Of a DNA stretch of 64,000 nt, positions 49,472 through 58,972 are shown one piece after another (position 1 is the stretch's first letter; the number at the start of each line of letters is the position of its first letter). The DNA comes from Pseudonocardia alaniniphila. Lineage in GTDB: Bacteria > Actinomycetota > Actinomycetes > Mycobacteriales > Pseudonocardiaceae. The notes beneath the pieces were generated by a model. It searched no databases. It saw nothing but the letters and a program-made list of their open reading frames with translations, and was not told the origin of the DNA. Location of the stretch: the NCBI RefSeq assembly GCF_022524485.1, contig NZ_JAKXMK010000004.1:248001-312000 (forward strand), given 5' to 3'. A program made the translations under genes and the position numbers.

Positions 49472-51556
49472 CTATGCGATCGGTTGGGCTGGAGGAGTGG
49501 GGTGTAGGTCGACTCGGCGCAGGAGCTGAGCGTTGAGCGCGACCACCACGGTGGACAGGCTCATTGCCACGGCGCCTACGGCTACCGGCAGGACGAACCC
49601 GACCCCGGCGAGCACCCCGGCGGCCAGCGGCACCGACAGCACGTTGTAGCCGGTGGCCCAGGCCAGGTTCTGCCACATCTTGCGGTACCCGGCCTCGGAC
49701 AACCGACGGGTGGCGAGCACTCCGCGCGGGTCGTCGGAGGCCAGTACCACTCCGGCCGACTCGACCGCGACGTCGGTACCGGCGCCGATCGCGATCCCCA
49801 CGTCGGCCCGGGCCAGGGCTGGCGCGTCGTTCACACCGTCGCCGACCATGGCGACCCGCAGGCCGCGGGCCTGCAGCTGCGTAACGGTGGCGTCCTTGTC
49901 GGCGGGTAGCACCTCGGCGAACACCTCGTCGACGCCGATTTCGGCGCCGACCGCCTCGGCCACGTTCCGTGCGTCCCCGGTGATCATGACGACCCGCACC
50001 CCGGCCGCATGCAGCTCCCGTACGGCCTCGCGCGACTCGGGCCGGATCTCGTCGGCCAGCGCCAGCGCTCCGAGCACGTGCCCGTCGCGCACGACGTGCA
50101 GCATCGACGCGCCACGCGCCGCCCACACTGCACTCGGTTCGGCGAGTTCGGCAGGCGCCGCGAGGTCGAGCTTGCGGAGCATCGCGGGCCCGCCGACGGC
50201 GACGTCGCGGCCGTCGACCGTGGCGCGGACGCCCCGCCCGGTCAGCGAGCGGAAGCCGGTGGCCTCCGGGATGTCGCCTGCTGCGCGCGCCGCCGTGACG
50301 ATGGCGCGGGCCAGCGGGTGCTCGGAGTCGGACTCGGCGGCGCCGGCCGCGCCAAGGAGCTCGGCATCGGTGACGCCGGCGACCGGCAGCGCCGCGACGA
50401 CCGCGGGCTCACCTCGGGTGAGGGTGCCGGTCTTGTCGAACAGCACCGCGTCCACCGACCGCATCCGTTCCAGCGCGAGCCGGTCCTTGACCAGAATGCC
50501 GGCCCGCGCCGAGACGGACGTCGAGATCGCGATGACCAGTGGGATGGCCAGGCCCAGCGCGTGCGGGCACGCGATCACCAGCACGGTGACGGTGCGCTCG
50601 ACGGCCGCGGTCAGGTCCCCGAGGGCGGACCACACCGTGAAGGTGACCGCGCCGGCGAGGGCGGCGAAGTAGAACAGCACTGCCGCGGCGCGGTCGGCGA
50701 GGGCCTGGGCGCGGGACTTCGAGACCTGCGCCTCGGCGACCAGGCGCTGGATTCCGGCCAGCGCGGTGTCGTCGCCGACCGCCTGCACGCGCACACGGAT
50801 CGCGGAGTCGGTGGCGACCGTCCCGGCCACCACACGGTCCCCGGCGCCGCGCAGCACCGGACGGGACTCGCCGGTGACCATCGACTCGTCCATCTCGGCC
50901 GATCCGTCCGAGATCTGCCCGTCTGCCGGCACCCGTGCGCCGGAACGGATCAGCACCACGTCGCCGACCTGCAGGTCGCTCAACCGGACGGGCGTGGCGG
51001 TGCCGGTGGCGTCGACCCGCTCGGCGGTGTCGGGCAGCAGTTCGGCCAGCGCTTCCAGGGCTCCGGAGGCTTGGCCCAGCGCCCGCATCTCCAGCCAGTG
51101 CCCGAGCAGCATGATCACTATTAGGAGCGCGAGCTCCCACCAGAAGTCGAGCATCAGCCCGCCAACGCCCAGCGTGGTCAGCGCGCTCGCGACCGCGGCC
51201 ACGGTGATCGCCAGTGCGACGAGGGTCATCATCCCCGGGCGGCGGCCACGGAGTTCGCCGACCGCGCCGGTCAGGAACGGCCACCCGCCGTAGAAAAACA
51301 GGACCGTGCCGAGTACCGGCGCCATCCACGCGGCCCAGCTTGGGACGTGGTAACCGAGCAGGTCGGCGACCATGTGGCTGGAGAACACCACGGGCACCGC
51401 CAGGGCCAGGCTCACCCAGAACCGGTCGCGGAACACCGCGGCGTGATCGCCGTGTCCCGCGTGGTCTTCGTGCCCCGCAGCCTCGGCCGGTGCAGGTTGT
51501 TTCTGGCCGGTTATCACGTGCCCGGCCTGCGGGTCGTGACGGTCGTGGCTGTCCAT
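49472..51556 (-). CDS. copB: Copper P1B-type ATPase, CopB/CPH type
   Basis: A 694-residue pump. Instead of an HMA domain, the N-terminus is His-rich (SHDRHDPQAGH, GHEDHAGHGDHAAVF). Helix 6 holds VIACPHALGLAIP (CPH, the P1B-3 signature, exporting Cu(II)/Cu(I) or Ag), followed by [14 protein letters not shown] near 370, SEHPLARAI and [16 protein letters not shown] near 600. It is divergent from an MFS gene; ATACCC-N5-GGGTAT sits 32 bases upstream of its start. Confidence 0.93.
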   Translation of the reverse strand: MDSHDRHDPQAGHVITGQKQPAPAEAAGHEDHAGHGDHAAVFRDRFWVSLALAVPVVFSSHMVADLLGYHVPSWAAWMAPVLGTVLFFYGGWPFLTGAVGELRGRRPGMMTLVALAITVAAVASALTTLGVGGLMLDFWWELALLIVIMLLGHWLEMRALGQASGALEALAELLPDTAERVDATGTATPVRLSDLQVGDVVLIRSGARVPADGQISDGSAEMDESMVTGESRPVLRGAGDRVVAGTVATDSAIRVRVQAVGDDTALAGIQRLVAEAQVSKSRAQALADRAAAVLFYFAALAGAVTFTVWSALGDLTAAVERTVTVLVIACPHALGLAIPLVIAISTSVSARAGILVKDRLALERMRSVDAVLFDKTGTLTRGEPAVVAALPVAGVTDAELLGAAGAAESDSEHPLARAIVTAARAAGDIPEATGFRSLTGRGVRATVDGRDVAVGGPAMLRKLDLAAPAELAEPSAVWAARGASMLHVVRDGHVLGALALADEIRPESREAVRELHAAGVRVVMITGDARNVAEAVGAEIGVDEVFAEVLPADKDATVTQLQARGLRVAMVGDGVNDAPALARADVGIAIGAGTDVAVESAGVVLASDDPRGVLATRRLSEAGYRKMWQNLAWATGYNVLSVPLAAGVLAGVGFVLPVAVGAVAMSLSTVVVALNAQLLRRVDLHPTPPAQPIA

Positions 51557-51588
51557 GAGAGACCTCCGTTGAAGAACGTGATCGATAT

Positions 51589-51605
51589 ATACCCACCGGG
51601 GGTAT
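51589..51605. promoter_or_regulatory. CsoR-type operator upstream of copB
   Basis: ATACCC-ACCGG-GGGTAT, a perfect 6-5-6 palindrome of the CsoR consensus (from the known GTAC/G-tract motif of CsoR-family sites), 32 bases before the copB start codon. Confidence 0.6.
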
Positions 51606-51953
51606 CAAAGGCAAGCGGGTTCGCTCGGCCGCGGGTGATGGTGGCGGGCATCACAGCGGCGGCGAGCGCCACGGTCGTCATTAGGCGGCTGCCTCGATAC
51701 CCACCCCGGAGTCCAGCAGCACTGAACCGTCCAGGGGATGACCTGCGACCACTGCGCCGGTCCGGCGACGGCTGAATCACCAAGATCCCGGAGTCACCGA
51801 CGTCGCCGATGACGTCGCCGCCGGCCGATTGATCGGTGACCGGCACGGATCCAGTCGCTGACGGCGCCGTGCGAGGTTGTCGAGGAAGCCGGCCACGCGG
51901 TCGCCGGCAACTGAGAGATCGCGGCACGTCCGGTGCTGAACCATGACGGTGCT
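51606..51953. other. copB-MFS intergenic region
   Basis: No supported gene. Chance frames only; the promoter of copB is at the left end and that of the MFS gene at the right end, each with CsoR-type sites. Confidence 0.45.
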
Positions 51954-51954
51954 G

Positions 51955-51969
51955 TACCCCTAGGGGGTA
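51955..51969. promoter_or_regulatory. CsoR-type operator, second site
   Basis: TACCC-CTAGG-GGGTA, with the same 5-base spacer as the copB site, 92 bases before the MFS start codon. Confidence 0.5.
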
Positions 51970-52033
51970 TTAGGCAATACGAGTGAACATCGTGTCGCCC
52001 GCCGTCAACGGTGCTAGCGTCCGCCGCGGCAAG

Positions 52034-52050
52034 ATACCCCCTACAGGTAT
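52034..52050. promoter_or_regulatory. CsoR-type operator, third site
   Basis: ATACCC-CCTAC-AGGTAT, one mismatch from the consensus arms, only 11 bases before the MFS start codon, so it overlaps the transcription start or ribosome binding region. Confidence 0.5.
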
Positions 52051-52061
52051 GGAGTAATGAG

Positions 52062-53498
52062 ATGTCGAAGACGAAGGCCTCGTCGCCCGCCGGGCGGCGG
52101 TGGGCTCTTGGGGTGATTGCTGCCGCGCAGTTCATGGTCATCATGGACACCTCGATCATCGGCGTCGCTCTGCCGAAAATGCAGGCTGACCTGGGCTTCT
52201 CGCCGGAGGGCCTGTCGTGGGTGTTCAACGCCTACGTGGTCGCGTTCGGCGGCCTGCTGCTGCTGGGCGGGCGGCTGTCTGACCTGTTCGGCGCTCGTAA
52301 CGTGTTCAACGCCGGATGGGCCGTTCTGCTCGTCGGATCGATCGTTGCCGGTGCGGCCGGCACGGCCGGCTGGGAGCTGACCGGACGCGCAGTCCAGGGT
52401 GCGGGTGCTGCGCTCATCGCGCCCGCCGCGCTGTCGCTGTTGATGATGCTGTTCGGATCCGAGCCGAAGGAGCTGACCAAGGCGCTGGCCCTCTACGGGG
52501 CCGCTGCACCGGCCGGCGGCACGGCCGGGGTGTTCCTCGGCGGTGTGATCACCGAGTATCTCAGCTGGCCATGGGTGTTTTACCTCAACGTGCCGATCGC
52601 CCTGGTCATCCTCGCCGTCACCCCCGCCTTGATGCCCGCGGGCGGCGCACGACGCGGCTCGATCGACATCGGCGGTGCACTGACGGTCACGGTTGGTCTC
52701 GCTCTCGCGGTGTACGGGATCGTCCGAGCACCGGAAACAGGATGGGATTCGGCCTCGACCCTGCTTACGCTCGGCGCGGCCGTGGTCCTGCTAGGGATCT
52801 TCGTGGCGATCCAGGCTCGGCGCCGTGAGCCACTGATGCGCCTGGGCATCTTCCGGGCGCCGAACCTGGCCGCGGCGAACGTCGCACAGCTGCTACTCGG
52901 CGCGGCGTGGATCCCGATGTGGTTCTTCCTCAACCTCTATCTGCAGCAGGTGCTGGGCTACACCGCGTTCCCCAGCGGCGCCGCGCTCCTGCCGATGACC
53001 ATCGTGATCATGCTCGGAATGATCGCGCTGGCACCGCGGCTGATCGCCAGGTTCGGCCCGAAGGCAATGACCGTCACGGGGCTCGCCGTACTGGCCGTCG
53101 GAATGGCGTGGATGGCGTTCATCCGGCCCGACGGAAACTTCTGGGTCGACGTACTACCGGCTTCGATCGTCGCGGCGCTGGGCATGTCGATGGCATTCAT
53201 TCCCAGCCTCGGCATCGCGATCTCAGCGGCTCGCCCCGAGGAAGGCGGCCTCGCCTCGGGAATCGTCAACACCAGCTACCAGGTCGGTTCAGCACTCGGG
53301 CTCGCTGCCATCACCGCGCTGGCCACCAGCCAGGGCGCCGGCGCCCTCGATGACCTACCCCAGCTGACCGACGGCTTTTCCGCGGCGTTCGTCGGCGCCG
53401 CCGTGATCGCCGCCGCCGGCGCGGTACTTGCCGGGTTCACCCTGCGCGGTGCGCCCAGCGCTCACAGGCAGGTGCAACCGGCCGATTCGACCGCGTGA
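52062..53498 (+). CDS. MFS exporter, DHA2 (14-helix, EmrB/QacA-like)
   Basis: A 478-residue exporter with 14 predicted helices. FMVIMDTSIIGVALPKMQADLGF is motif D1-like at the start, LLLGGRLSDLFGARN is motif A near 70, and LTGRAVQGAGAALIAPAALSLL motif B near 105. CsoR-type boxes in its promoter suggest copper induction, for instance to export a copper chelate or drug; the substrate is unknown. ATG 52062 lies behind GGAGTAATGAG. Confidence 0.85.
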   Translation: MSKTKASSPAGRRWALGVIAAAQFMVIMDTSIIGVALPKMQADLGFSPEGLSWVFNAYVVAFGGLLLLGGRLSDLFGARNVFNAGWAVLLVGSIVAGAAGTAGWELTGRAVQGAGAALIAPAALSLLMMLFGSEPKELTKALALYGAAAPAGGTAGVFLGGVITEYLSWPWVFYLNVPIALVILAVTPALMPAGGARRGSIDIGGALTVTVGLALAVYGIVRAPETGWDSASTLLTLGAAVVLLGIFVAIQARRREPLMRLGIFRAPNLAAANVAQLLLGAAWIPMWFFLNLYLQQVLGYTAFPSGAALLPMTIVIMLGMIALAPRLIARFGPKAMTVTGLAVLAVGMAWMAFIRPDGNFWVDVLPASIVAALGMSMAFIPSLGIAISAARPEEGGLASGIVNTSYQVGSALGLAAITALATSQGAGALDDLPQLTDGFSAAFVGAAVIAAAGAVLAGFTLRGAPSAHRQVQPADSTA

Positions 53499-53586
53499 CG
53501 CGGCATAGGAACACCTAGCGACCGCCGGGCCTGCGACCATCGCCGTCGGCCCGGCGTGCCGCTCACCACTGCCGGAAGAAACTCCG

Positions 53587-53859
53587 ATGCAACGCCTCGT
53601 CCCACTCGAACCCGATCAGGCACCGTCCACATCCCGCATCCTGCTCGCCAGGATCATCGACCGACACGGCGGCGCCAGCACCATGGTCCACTCGCCCCGC
53701 GCTCTTGTAGGGCTATCTCAAACTCTCCCGCGCCATGAACCGTGTTGCCCCGTCCCGCCCCTGGCGGTCCAGGAGTGGATGCCAACTGTGCCCGGCCGCC
53801 CAAACAGCCGCCGGCCGTGCGGCCGGATTCGCCGCCACCGCCATTGCGGGAGCTGTCTG
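53587..53859 (+). pseudogene. Decayed carboxymuconolactone decarboxylase/AhpD-like gene
   Basis: Opening MQRLVPLEPDQAPSTSRILLARI(I)DRHGG, then MVHSPRALVG, match the start of AhpD-like proteins. At about 53710 the frame shifts (+1) to give YLKLSRAMNR; LAVQEWM appears in the first frame and GCQLCPAAQTAAGRAAGF, with the C-x-x-C-x3-H-type site, in another. The pieces keep the family order but lie in different frames and lack the central segment, so the gene is dead. No other gene was seen between 53499 and 54071. Confidence 0.6.
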
Positions 53860-54071
53860 ACGGCAGGCATACGATTTCGAAGCAGCCGGGGCTCTCTGTG
53901 CGCAGCTCGCCGCGCGTGTCGGGTGAAGGGTGAGCGCGCTGCGGCATCAGGCACAGTCGCCCGGGCGGCTCGCCACTAAATCAGGACCGGTGCCGGGTCC
54001 CAGGGGCCGAGCTCAGGTTGCCCTTCAGACTCGCACTGTCCCACGCCATTGAGCGGGTGTCCCGCGCTGGG

Positions 54072-54710
54072 TCAGCTCTGTGTGGGTCTGGTGAAGGCGG
54101 CTTGCAAGGTGGCGTCGATGACGTGCGGTGCGTCCTCGGCTGCGATGCGACCGGCGGCGATCTCGTCCGCGGCGCCATGCATCACCAGGTGGGTCGTGGC
54201 GAGCAGCCAGCTCGCAGGGAGGTCGGTGCGGAATGTGCCCTCTCGCTGCCCCCGTTCCAGCAGGCCACGGACGCGAACTTCGGCCTTCTGGTGGAGCTCA
54301 CGAATGCGTGCCGGGGGCAGCTCCTTCTGCGCTGCGGCAAGCAGTGCGCGGGACTGGTCGACGAGCATCCAACTCGAGGCGATCAGGCGGCTGAACGCCT
54401 GACGGGCGTCTCCGTCCAGGTCCACATCCTGCAGGACGGTATCGCCGCGGGCGAGACTGTCGACGAGTGCGGCCTCGATCAGTTCTGGTCGTGTCCGGAA
54501 GTGGCCGTAGAGCGTCATGCGGCCCACTCCGGCCTCGGCGGCGATCTGCGCAACCGACGCGTCAGGATCATTCCGCAGCGCATCCACCGTGGCCTGCAGG
54601 ATCGCCGCCCGGTTCCGCTGCGCATCGGCCCGTGCATTCGCCGCCCTGCGCCCGCCTGCCAATGAGCGTCGAGCGCCGCCGTTGGTCGCACCGGCCTTCA
54701 TCGCCGCCAT
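54072..54710 (-). CDS. TetR-family repressor, divergent from an MFS exporter
   Basis: A 212-residue regulator. The N-terminal HTH is RNRAAILQATVDALRNDPDASVAQIAAEAGVGRMTLYGHFRTRPELIEAAL, followed by an all-helical ligand domain. It probably represses the adjacent MFS gene and itself through AACTCGTAC repeats in the 91-base gap. ATG 54710 is chosen for its GAGG 6 bases upstream; GTG 54722 is the alternative. Confidence 0.87.
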   Translation of the reverse strand: MAAMKAGATNGGARRSLAGGRRAANARADAQRNRAAILQATVDALRNDPDASVAQIAAEAGVGRMTLYGHFRTRPELIEAALVDSLARGDTVLQDVDLDGDARQAFSRLIASSWMLVDQSRALLAAAQKELPPARIRELHQKAEVRVRGLLERGQREGTFRTDLPASWLLATTHLVMHGAADEIAAGRIAAEDAPHVIDATLQAAFTRPTQS

Positions 54711-54722
54711 CGCACACCTCAC

Positions 54723-54769
54723 AACTCGTACGGGACTGCTTGAGTTAGTCTAGCGGTTCCAACTCGTAC
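54723..54769. promoter_or_regulatory. TetR operator region with repeated AACTCGTAC
   Basis: AACTCGTAC occurs at 54723-54731 and again at 54761-54769, with an inverted half GAGTT at 54742-54746. This is a typical arrangement for a TetR dimer pair controlling both divergent genes. Confidence 0.55.
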
Positions 54770-54801
54770 ACACGTGCGCGACTTATGTTGAAGGAGGAGC
54801 C

Positions 54802-56184
54802 ATGAGCGGCTACCCCAGACGCTGGCAGACGCTGGCGTTGCTCGGGATCGCGCAGTTCATGCTGATCTTGGACGTGACCGTGGTGGCGGTGGCGCTGCCG
54901 CTGATGGGCGCCGACCTGGGCCTGGACCGGCAGACGGTTACGTGGGTGGTCAGCGCCTACACGCTCACCTTCGGCGGCCTGATGCTGCTGGGCGGGCGGA
55001 TCGCCGACCTGATCGGCCCGAAGACGATGGTGATGCTCGGCCTGGCCGTCTTCACCGTCGCGTCCCTGATCACCGGGGCCGCTCAGGATGGCTTCATGGT
55101 GCTGGCCGGCCGGGTCGGCCAGGGCCTCGGCGCGGCCATGCTGTCACCGTCGGCGCTGTCGGTCGTGGTGCGGATGTTCGACGGCGATGAGCGGAACAAG
55201 GCACTCGGGATCTGGTCCGCACTCGGCGGTGGCGGCGCCGCGGTCGGCGTGCTCGTCGGCGGCCTGCTCGCAGCCGGCCCCGGCTGGCCGTGGGTGTTCT
55301 ACATCAACGTGCCGATAGGCGTGATCGTCTTCATTATCCTGACCCGCCAGTTGCCGACGCTCCAGCCGGTTGAGAGCGGCGAGCGGCGCAGCGCGGACGT
55401 GCTCGGGGCCCTGCTGGTGACCGCGGCGACCGGGTCGGTGATCTTTGCGATGATCGGCGCCGGCGAAGCCGGATGGCTCGCACCGCAGACGCTGATCACC
55501 TTCGCGATCGGCATCGTGTTCTACATGCTGTTCGCCTGGCGGCAGCGCGCGGCGGCAGCGCCGTTGATGGACCTCGGACTGCTGTTTCGGCGCCCGGTCA
55601 TGGCGGGCACATTCGTGATCGCGATCGCGACCGCGCTGATGGTGGCGGTGTTCTTCCTCGGCTCGTTCTACCTGCAGAACCACGCCGGTCTCGGGCCCTT
55701 GGTCACCGGGCTGCTGTTCCTACCGGTGGCGATCGCGACCATGATCGGCGCTCAGCTCGGCGGCCGGATCATCGGCAGATTCGGCGGGCGGGTCCTGGCG
55801 ATCATCGGTCTGATCATCGCCGCAGCAGGCCTCGCGATCCCCGCGATCTTGCCAAGCACCGTCGGCGTGGTCCTAGGCGTCAGCGTCGGATCGGCCGGGA
55901 TCGGCACCCTGTTCGTGGTCGCCTCCGCCACCGCACTCGGGCAGGTCGCCCCACATGAGGCCGGCATCGCGTCGGGGATCGTCTCCACCTTCCACGAGTT
56001 CGGCGCCTCCATCGGCGCCGCGGTGACCTCAAGCATCGCAGCAGCCAGCCTCGCCACCCAGGTTGAGGGCGGCTACGTCACCGCGTTCATCGTCGCGGCC
56101 ATCGCCGCTGTGATCGGGGCGGTCATCTCCGGCGCACTGATTTCCGGGCGCCAGGCATCGGCGACCCCGGCGGCCACTATGTGA
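54802..56184 (+). CDS. MFS exporter, DHA2 (EmrB/QacA-like) drug transporter
   Basis: A 460-residue, 14-helix transporter. FMLILDVTVVAVALPLMGADLGL is the first-helix motif D1, LMLLGGRIADLIGPKT motif A near 70, and GRVGQGLGAAMLSPSALSVV near 100 motif B/C. AAGGAGG lies 5 bases before the ATG. TetR control suggests export of a toxic organic compound. It resembles the MFS at 52062 in overall build but is clearly a different subfamily. Confidence 0.88.
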   Translation: MSGYPRRWQTLALLGIAQFMLILDVTVVAVALPLMGADLGLDRQTVTWVVSAYTLTFGGLMLLGGRIADLIGPKTMVMLGLAVFTVASLITGAAQDGFMVLAGRVGQGLGAAMLSPSALSVVVRMFDGDERNKALGIWSALGGGGAAVGVLVGGLLAAGPGWPWVFYINVPIGVIVFIILTRQLPTLQPVESGERRSADVLGALLVTAATGSVIFAMIGAGEAGWLAPQTLITFAIGIVFYMLFAWRQRAAAAPLMDLGLLFRRPVMAGTFVIAIATALMVAVFFLGSFYLQNHAGLGPLVTGLLFLPVAIATMIGAQLGGRIIGRFGGRVLAIIGLIIAAAGLAIPAILPSTVGVVLGVSVGSAGIGTLFVVASATALGQVAPHEAGIASGIVSTFHEFGASIGAAVTSSIAAASLATQVEGGYVTAFIVAAIAAVIGAVISGALISGRQASATPAATM

Positions 56185-56265
56185 CCGCCAGACCGGTCTC
56201 AGCGTCCTTTCAACTTGGGCTCTCTAACCTTCCCGCCCGTGACCCGAGCGCCGGCGCAGCTGAAC

Positions 56266-56886
56266 ATGGCCGCGCTCGGCCATGCTGCGGATCCGGTGAA
56301 GCCTGCATGTTCTGGCCTCTCAGGTCTGCGTCACCTGGCCCTACTGGCAGTGGTGGCAGTGATCGGTGGATTGCTGGTTCTGTGCTGCTGCTACGAGGAC
56401 GCGAGTGAGGCGCACTCGGCTGACGCGCGAAGCGCGACGCCGCAGCTCAGCGATCTGCTCCACGCAGTAGCCGCACCCGATCCTCTCGCCGAGTATCTGT
56501 CCGACGTCGTTGAGGACGGGTCCCGGACGCTGTTCGTCGATACCGACGCCCTGGTGAGCCGACGCGAGGCCGGCTCCGGCTCGGTCACGGCAACCGCAGA
56601 GGTACGCGGCCCGGATCTCGACCCGCTCGTGGACGTGACGGGCACCGCTGTGTATGAGGGGCTCGTCGCCGTCGCTGCGCCGCATTCGGATTGCGATCCT
56701 CATGCCGATGGTTTGGACGCCATAGTCCTGTCGGCCGCACCCGCGCTCGATGGTATGCCGGGGCTCACCGTGCTCCACGCGAACGTTGATGCGCCTTCCG
56801 CCGGGGCTGGCTGGGGCTGGCACGCCGTGCTCCATCAGGCCACACCGGAATCGCCTCCCTATCTGCTCTGCGTCTTGCGGACATAG
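56266..56886 (+). CDS. Hypothetical membrane-anchored protein
   Basis: About 206 residues: one N-terminal helix followed by cysteines (LRHLALLAVVAVIGGLLVLCCCYEDA) and an extracytoplasmic domain without a known family (SDLLHAVAAPDPLAEYLSDVVEDG, AAPHSDCDPHADGLDAIVLSAAPAL). The triple Cys at the membrane edge could be lipidated or palmitoyl-like, but no standard lipobox is seen. Start uncertain: ATG 56266, GTG 56239 or TTG 56215. It lies between the MFS and glycosyltransferase genes with no clear link to either. Confidence 0.55.
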   Translation: MAALGHAADPVKPACSGLSGLRHLALLAVVAVIGGLLVLCCCYEDASEAHSADARSATPQLSDLLHAVAAPDPLAEYLSDVVEDGSRTLFVDTDALVSRREAGSGSVTATAEVRGPDLDPLVDVTGTAVYEGLVAVAAPHSDCDPHADGLDAIVLSAAPALDGMPGLTVLHANVDAPSAGAGWGWHAVLHQATPESPPYLLCVLRT

Positions 56887-57017
56887 GCCGTACGGATAGC
56901 TGGCTCCACTGTCCGGACAGCGTCTTCGACGCATCCGCGGTATCCGACGGTCTGCTGAGGCGCCATTTCCTTCTTTAGGCGCTGGACGCCTCCTCTTGTC
57001 TGCAAGGTGATTGAACT

Positions 57018-58724
57018 GTGTCTGCCAAAGAACGTGTGGGTCCAACCCACGAGGCGATGGTCGACGACCCCGGCCACGCGCGCCGCACGCCCTGCGGGAC
57101 GGGTTCGTCCGATGAGGTAATTGACACCGTCGAACTTCGTCCGCGACTGCCAGCGTTGCAGTGGTGGGTTCTGTCGATCGTCGCGGTCGTGGTCGTGCTG
57201 TCTGTCGTGCGTGCGTTTGGGCCGCTGACCTATCCTGGTGATATCTGGCGGCAGAGTGACACTGCCACTATCGCACGCAACTTCGCTACAAACGGCATGA
57301 ACATCTTTTTTCCGCAGATCAACTGGGGTGGGGCGGGCCCCGGATATGTGGAGACCGAGTTCCAGCTGCTGCCGTGGCTGACCGCGGTGCTGTATCTCGT
57401 CTTCGGTGAACATGTCGTGTTGGGCCGGCTGATCTCGTTGGGTTTCATGCTGGTAGCTGCGGCCGCGTTCTGGGGCCTGGCTCGGCGGCTGCTGCCGGCT
57501 ACCGCGGCTCGGTGGGCGCTGGCAGCGTTCTTCCTTTCCCCGGCGTTCATGCGCTGGGGGACGGCGTTCATGCCCGAGGCGACGGTGTTGGCGTTCTACA
57601 TGCTTGCCGTGCTCGGGTTCTGTCGGTGGCTGCGCGAGGACCGGGTCATCTTTTTGGTGTGGGCCGCGGCGGCGACCTCGATGGCGGCGCTGGTGAAGCC
57701 GACGTCGCTGCACATTGGGGCGGTCCTAGGGCTGTGGCTGGGCTTCGCTGCCCGGGGCCGGTTGCGCCGGCCCTCCCTGTACGTGGCCGGCCTGGCGGCG
57801 TTGGTGGCGCCGGTGCTGTGGCTGCGCCAGGCGGCGTGGCTGCACGCCACCTACGGCAACACCTTCGGCGTGATCTCTGGCGGTGACAGCAAGTGGGGCA
57901 GCCTCGAGCTGTGGCTGAGCCCCGGCTTTTACGTGGGCAACTTCCGCAGCGAGGCGATTTTCATCTACGGACTGATCGGGGTGCCACTGGCGGTCCTCGG
58001 CGCCGTGTGGCTGTGGCGGCGCCGCTCGAGCACGTCTCTCACCGTGCCATTACTCGCGGCCGGGGTGATTGCGTTGGCCGTGTACTACTTCGCGGTGGGC
58101 CGCTACAGCAGCACCGATCTGGGGATCCAGTACCACGTCTACTCGCTGCCCTACGCGGCACTCGCCATCGGCGCCGGATTCACTCCGGTATTGCATTGGG
58201 CCCGTAGGCGATGGAGCCTTCCGATTATCGGTGTGACCGGTGCCGCGATGGCCGTGCTGTTGGGCGCCCAGGCGGTGAACGTGTTCATCCAGTCATTGTC
58301 GGACCGCTCCGGAGTCTTCGGGGCGTGCGCGACGCAGCTCGATGCGGTGTCGGGTCCGTGGGACTTGGTGGTGGTCAGTACCACCAGCCGCACGATTGAG
58401 GACGGGGTAACCAACAACTACCAGGAACCGATCGTGTTTTTCCTCGCCGATAGGCGGGGCTGGAGCCTGCCCGCCGACAAACACGACCCTGGGAGTGTGG
58501 AGGGCCTGCGCGCCGCGGGGGCGGGGTTCCTGGTGGTCGGCGATCCGCAGCTCGTTCCGTCTGGCGGGCCGCTGGCGAGTTGGCTGGCCGACAACGCCAG
58601 CCAGATCCGCTCCTCCGCTCAGGACGGCTGCGCGATCTGGGACCTCAACCAATCCCCCCGCTCCTCATCAGCCTCCGCGGGTCGGAGCGCTCCCGACTCC
58701 AAGAACCCACGTGGCAACCCATGA
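57018..58724 (+). CDS. GT-C type membrane glycosyltransferase (PMT/ArnT-like)
   Basis: 568 residues with about 11-12 helices. After the first helix comes the acidic first loop GPLTYPGDIWRQSDTATIARNF (the catalytic Asp region of GT39/GT83 enzymes), then many helices with FFLSPAFMRWGTAFMPEA near 175 and an extracytoplasmic C-terminal domain. It transfers a sugar from a polyprenyl-phosphate donor outside the membrane. Its neighbour 58973 makes the decaprenyl-phosphoryl ribose precursor in related bacteria, so it may act in arabinan or lipoglycan assembly. GTG start after AAGGTGAT. Confidence 0.75.
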   Translation: MSAKERVGPTHEAMVDDPGHARRTPCGTGSSDEVIDTVELRPRLPALQWWVLSIVAVVVVLSVVRAFGPLTYPGDIWRQSDTATIARNFATNGMNIFFPQINWGGAGPGYVETEFQLLPWLTAVLYLVFGEHVVLGRLISLGFMLVAAAAFWGLARRLLPATAARWALAAFFLSPAFMRWGTAFMPEATVLAFYMLAVLGFCRWLREDRVIFLVWAAAATSMAALVKPTSLHIGAVLGLWLGFAARGRLRRPSLYVAGLAALVAPVLWLRQAAWLHATYGNTFGVISGGDSKWGSLELWLSPGFYVGNFRSEAIFIYGLIGVPLAVLGAVWLWRRRSSTSLTVPLLAAGVIALAVYYFAVGRYSSTDLGIQYHVYSLPYAALAIGAGFTPVLHWARRRWSLPIIGVTGAAMAVLLGAQAVNVFIQSLSDRSGVFGACATQLDAVSGPWDLVVVSTTSRTIEDGVTNNYQEPIVFFLADRRGWSLPADKHDPGSVEGLRAAGAGFLVVGDPQLVPSGGPLASWLADNASQIRSSAQDGCAIWDLNQSPRSSSASAGRSAPDSKNPRGNP

Positions 58725-58972
58725 ACCCACGCGCCCCACATGGCAACACCCAGACGGCTCGCGGCCATGGTGGCCCGAGCCGCGTGGAGCCCCACCTGCC
58801 CAACCGACCCAAGAAAGGTTCAGCTCGTGGCTGAGCTCTTCGTCATTTCTGCTGCGATCCCCCCGCCTGACTGTAGCCCGGTGTCATGCCGCACGACGGA
58901 GCCGCAGCCGAGACGCGATCGATCGTGCTGCCGCCTGCTCGCCGTCCGCCGTCTCTCCTGGAAGGGCGACCG

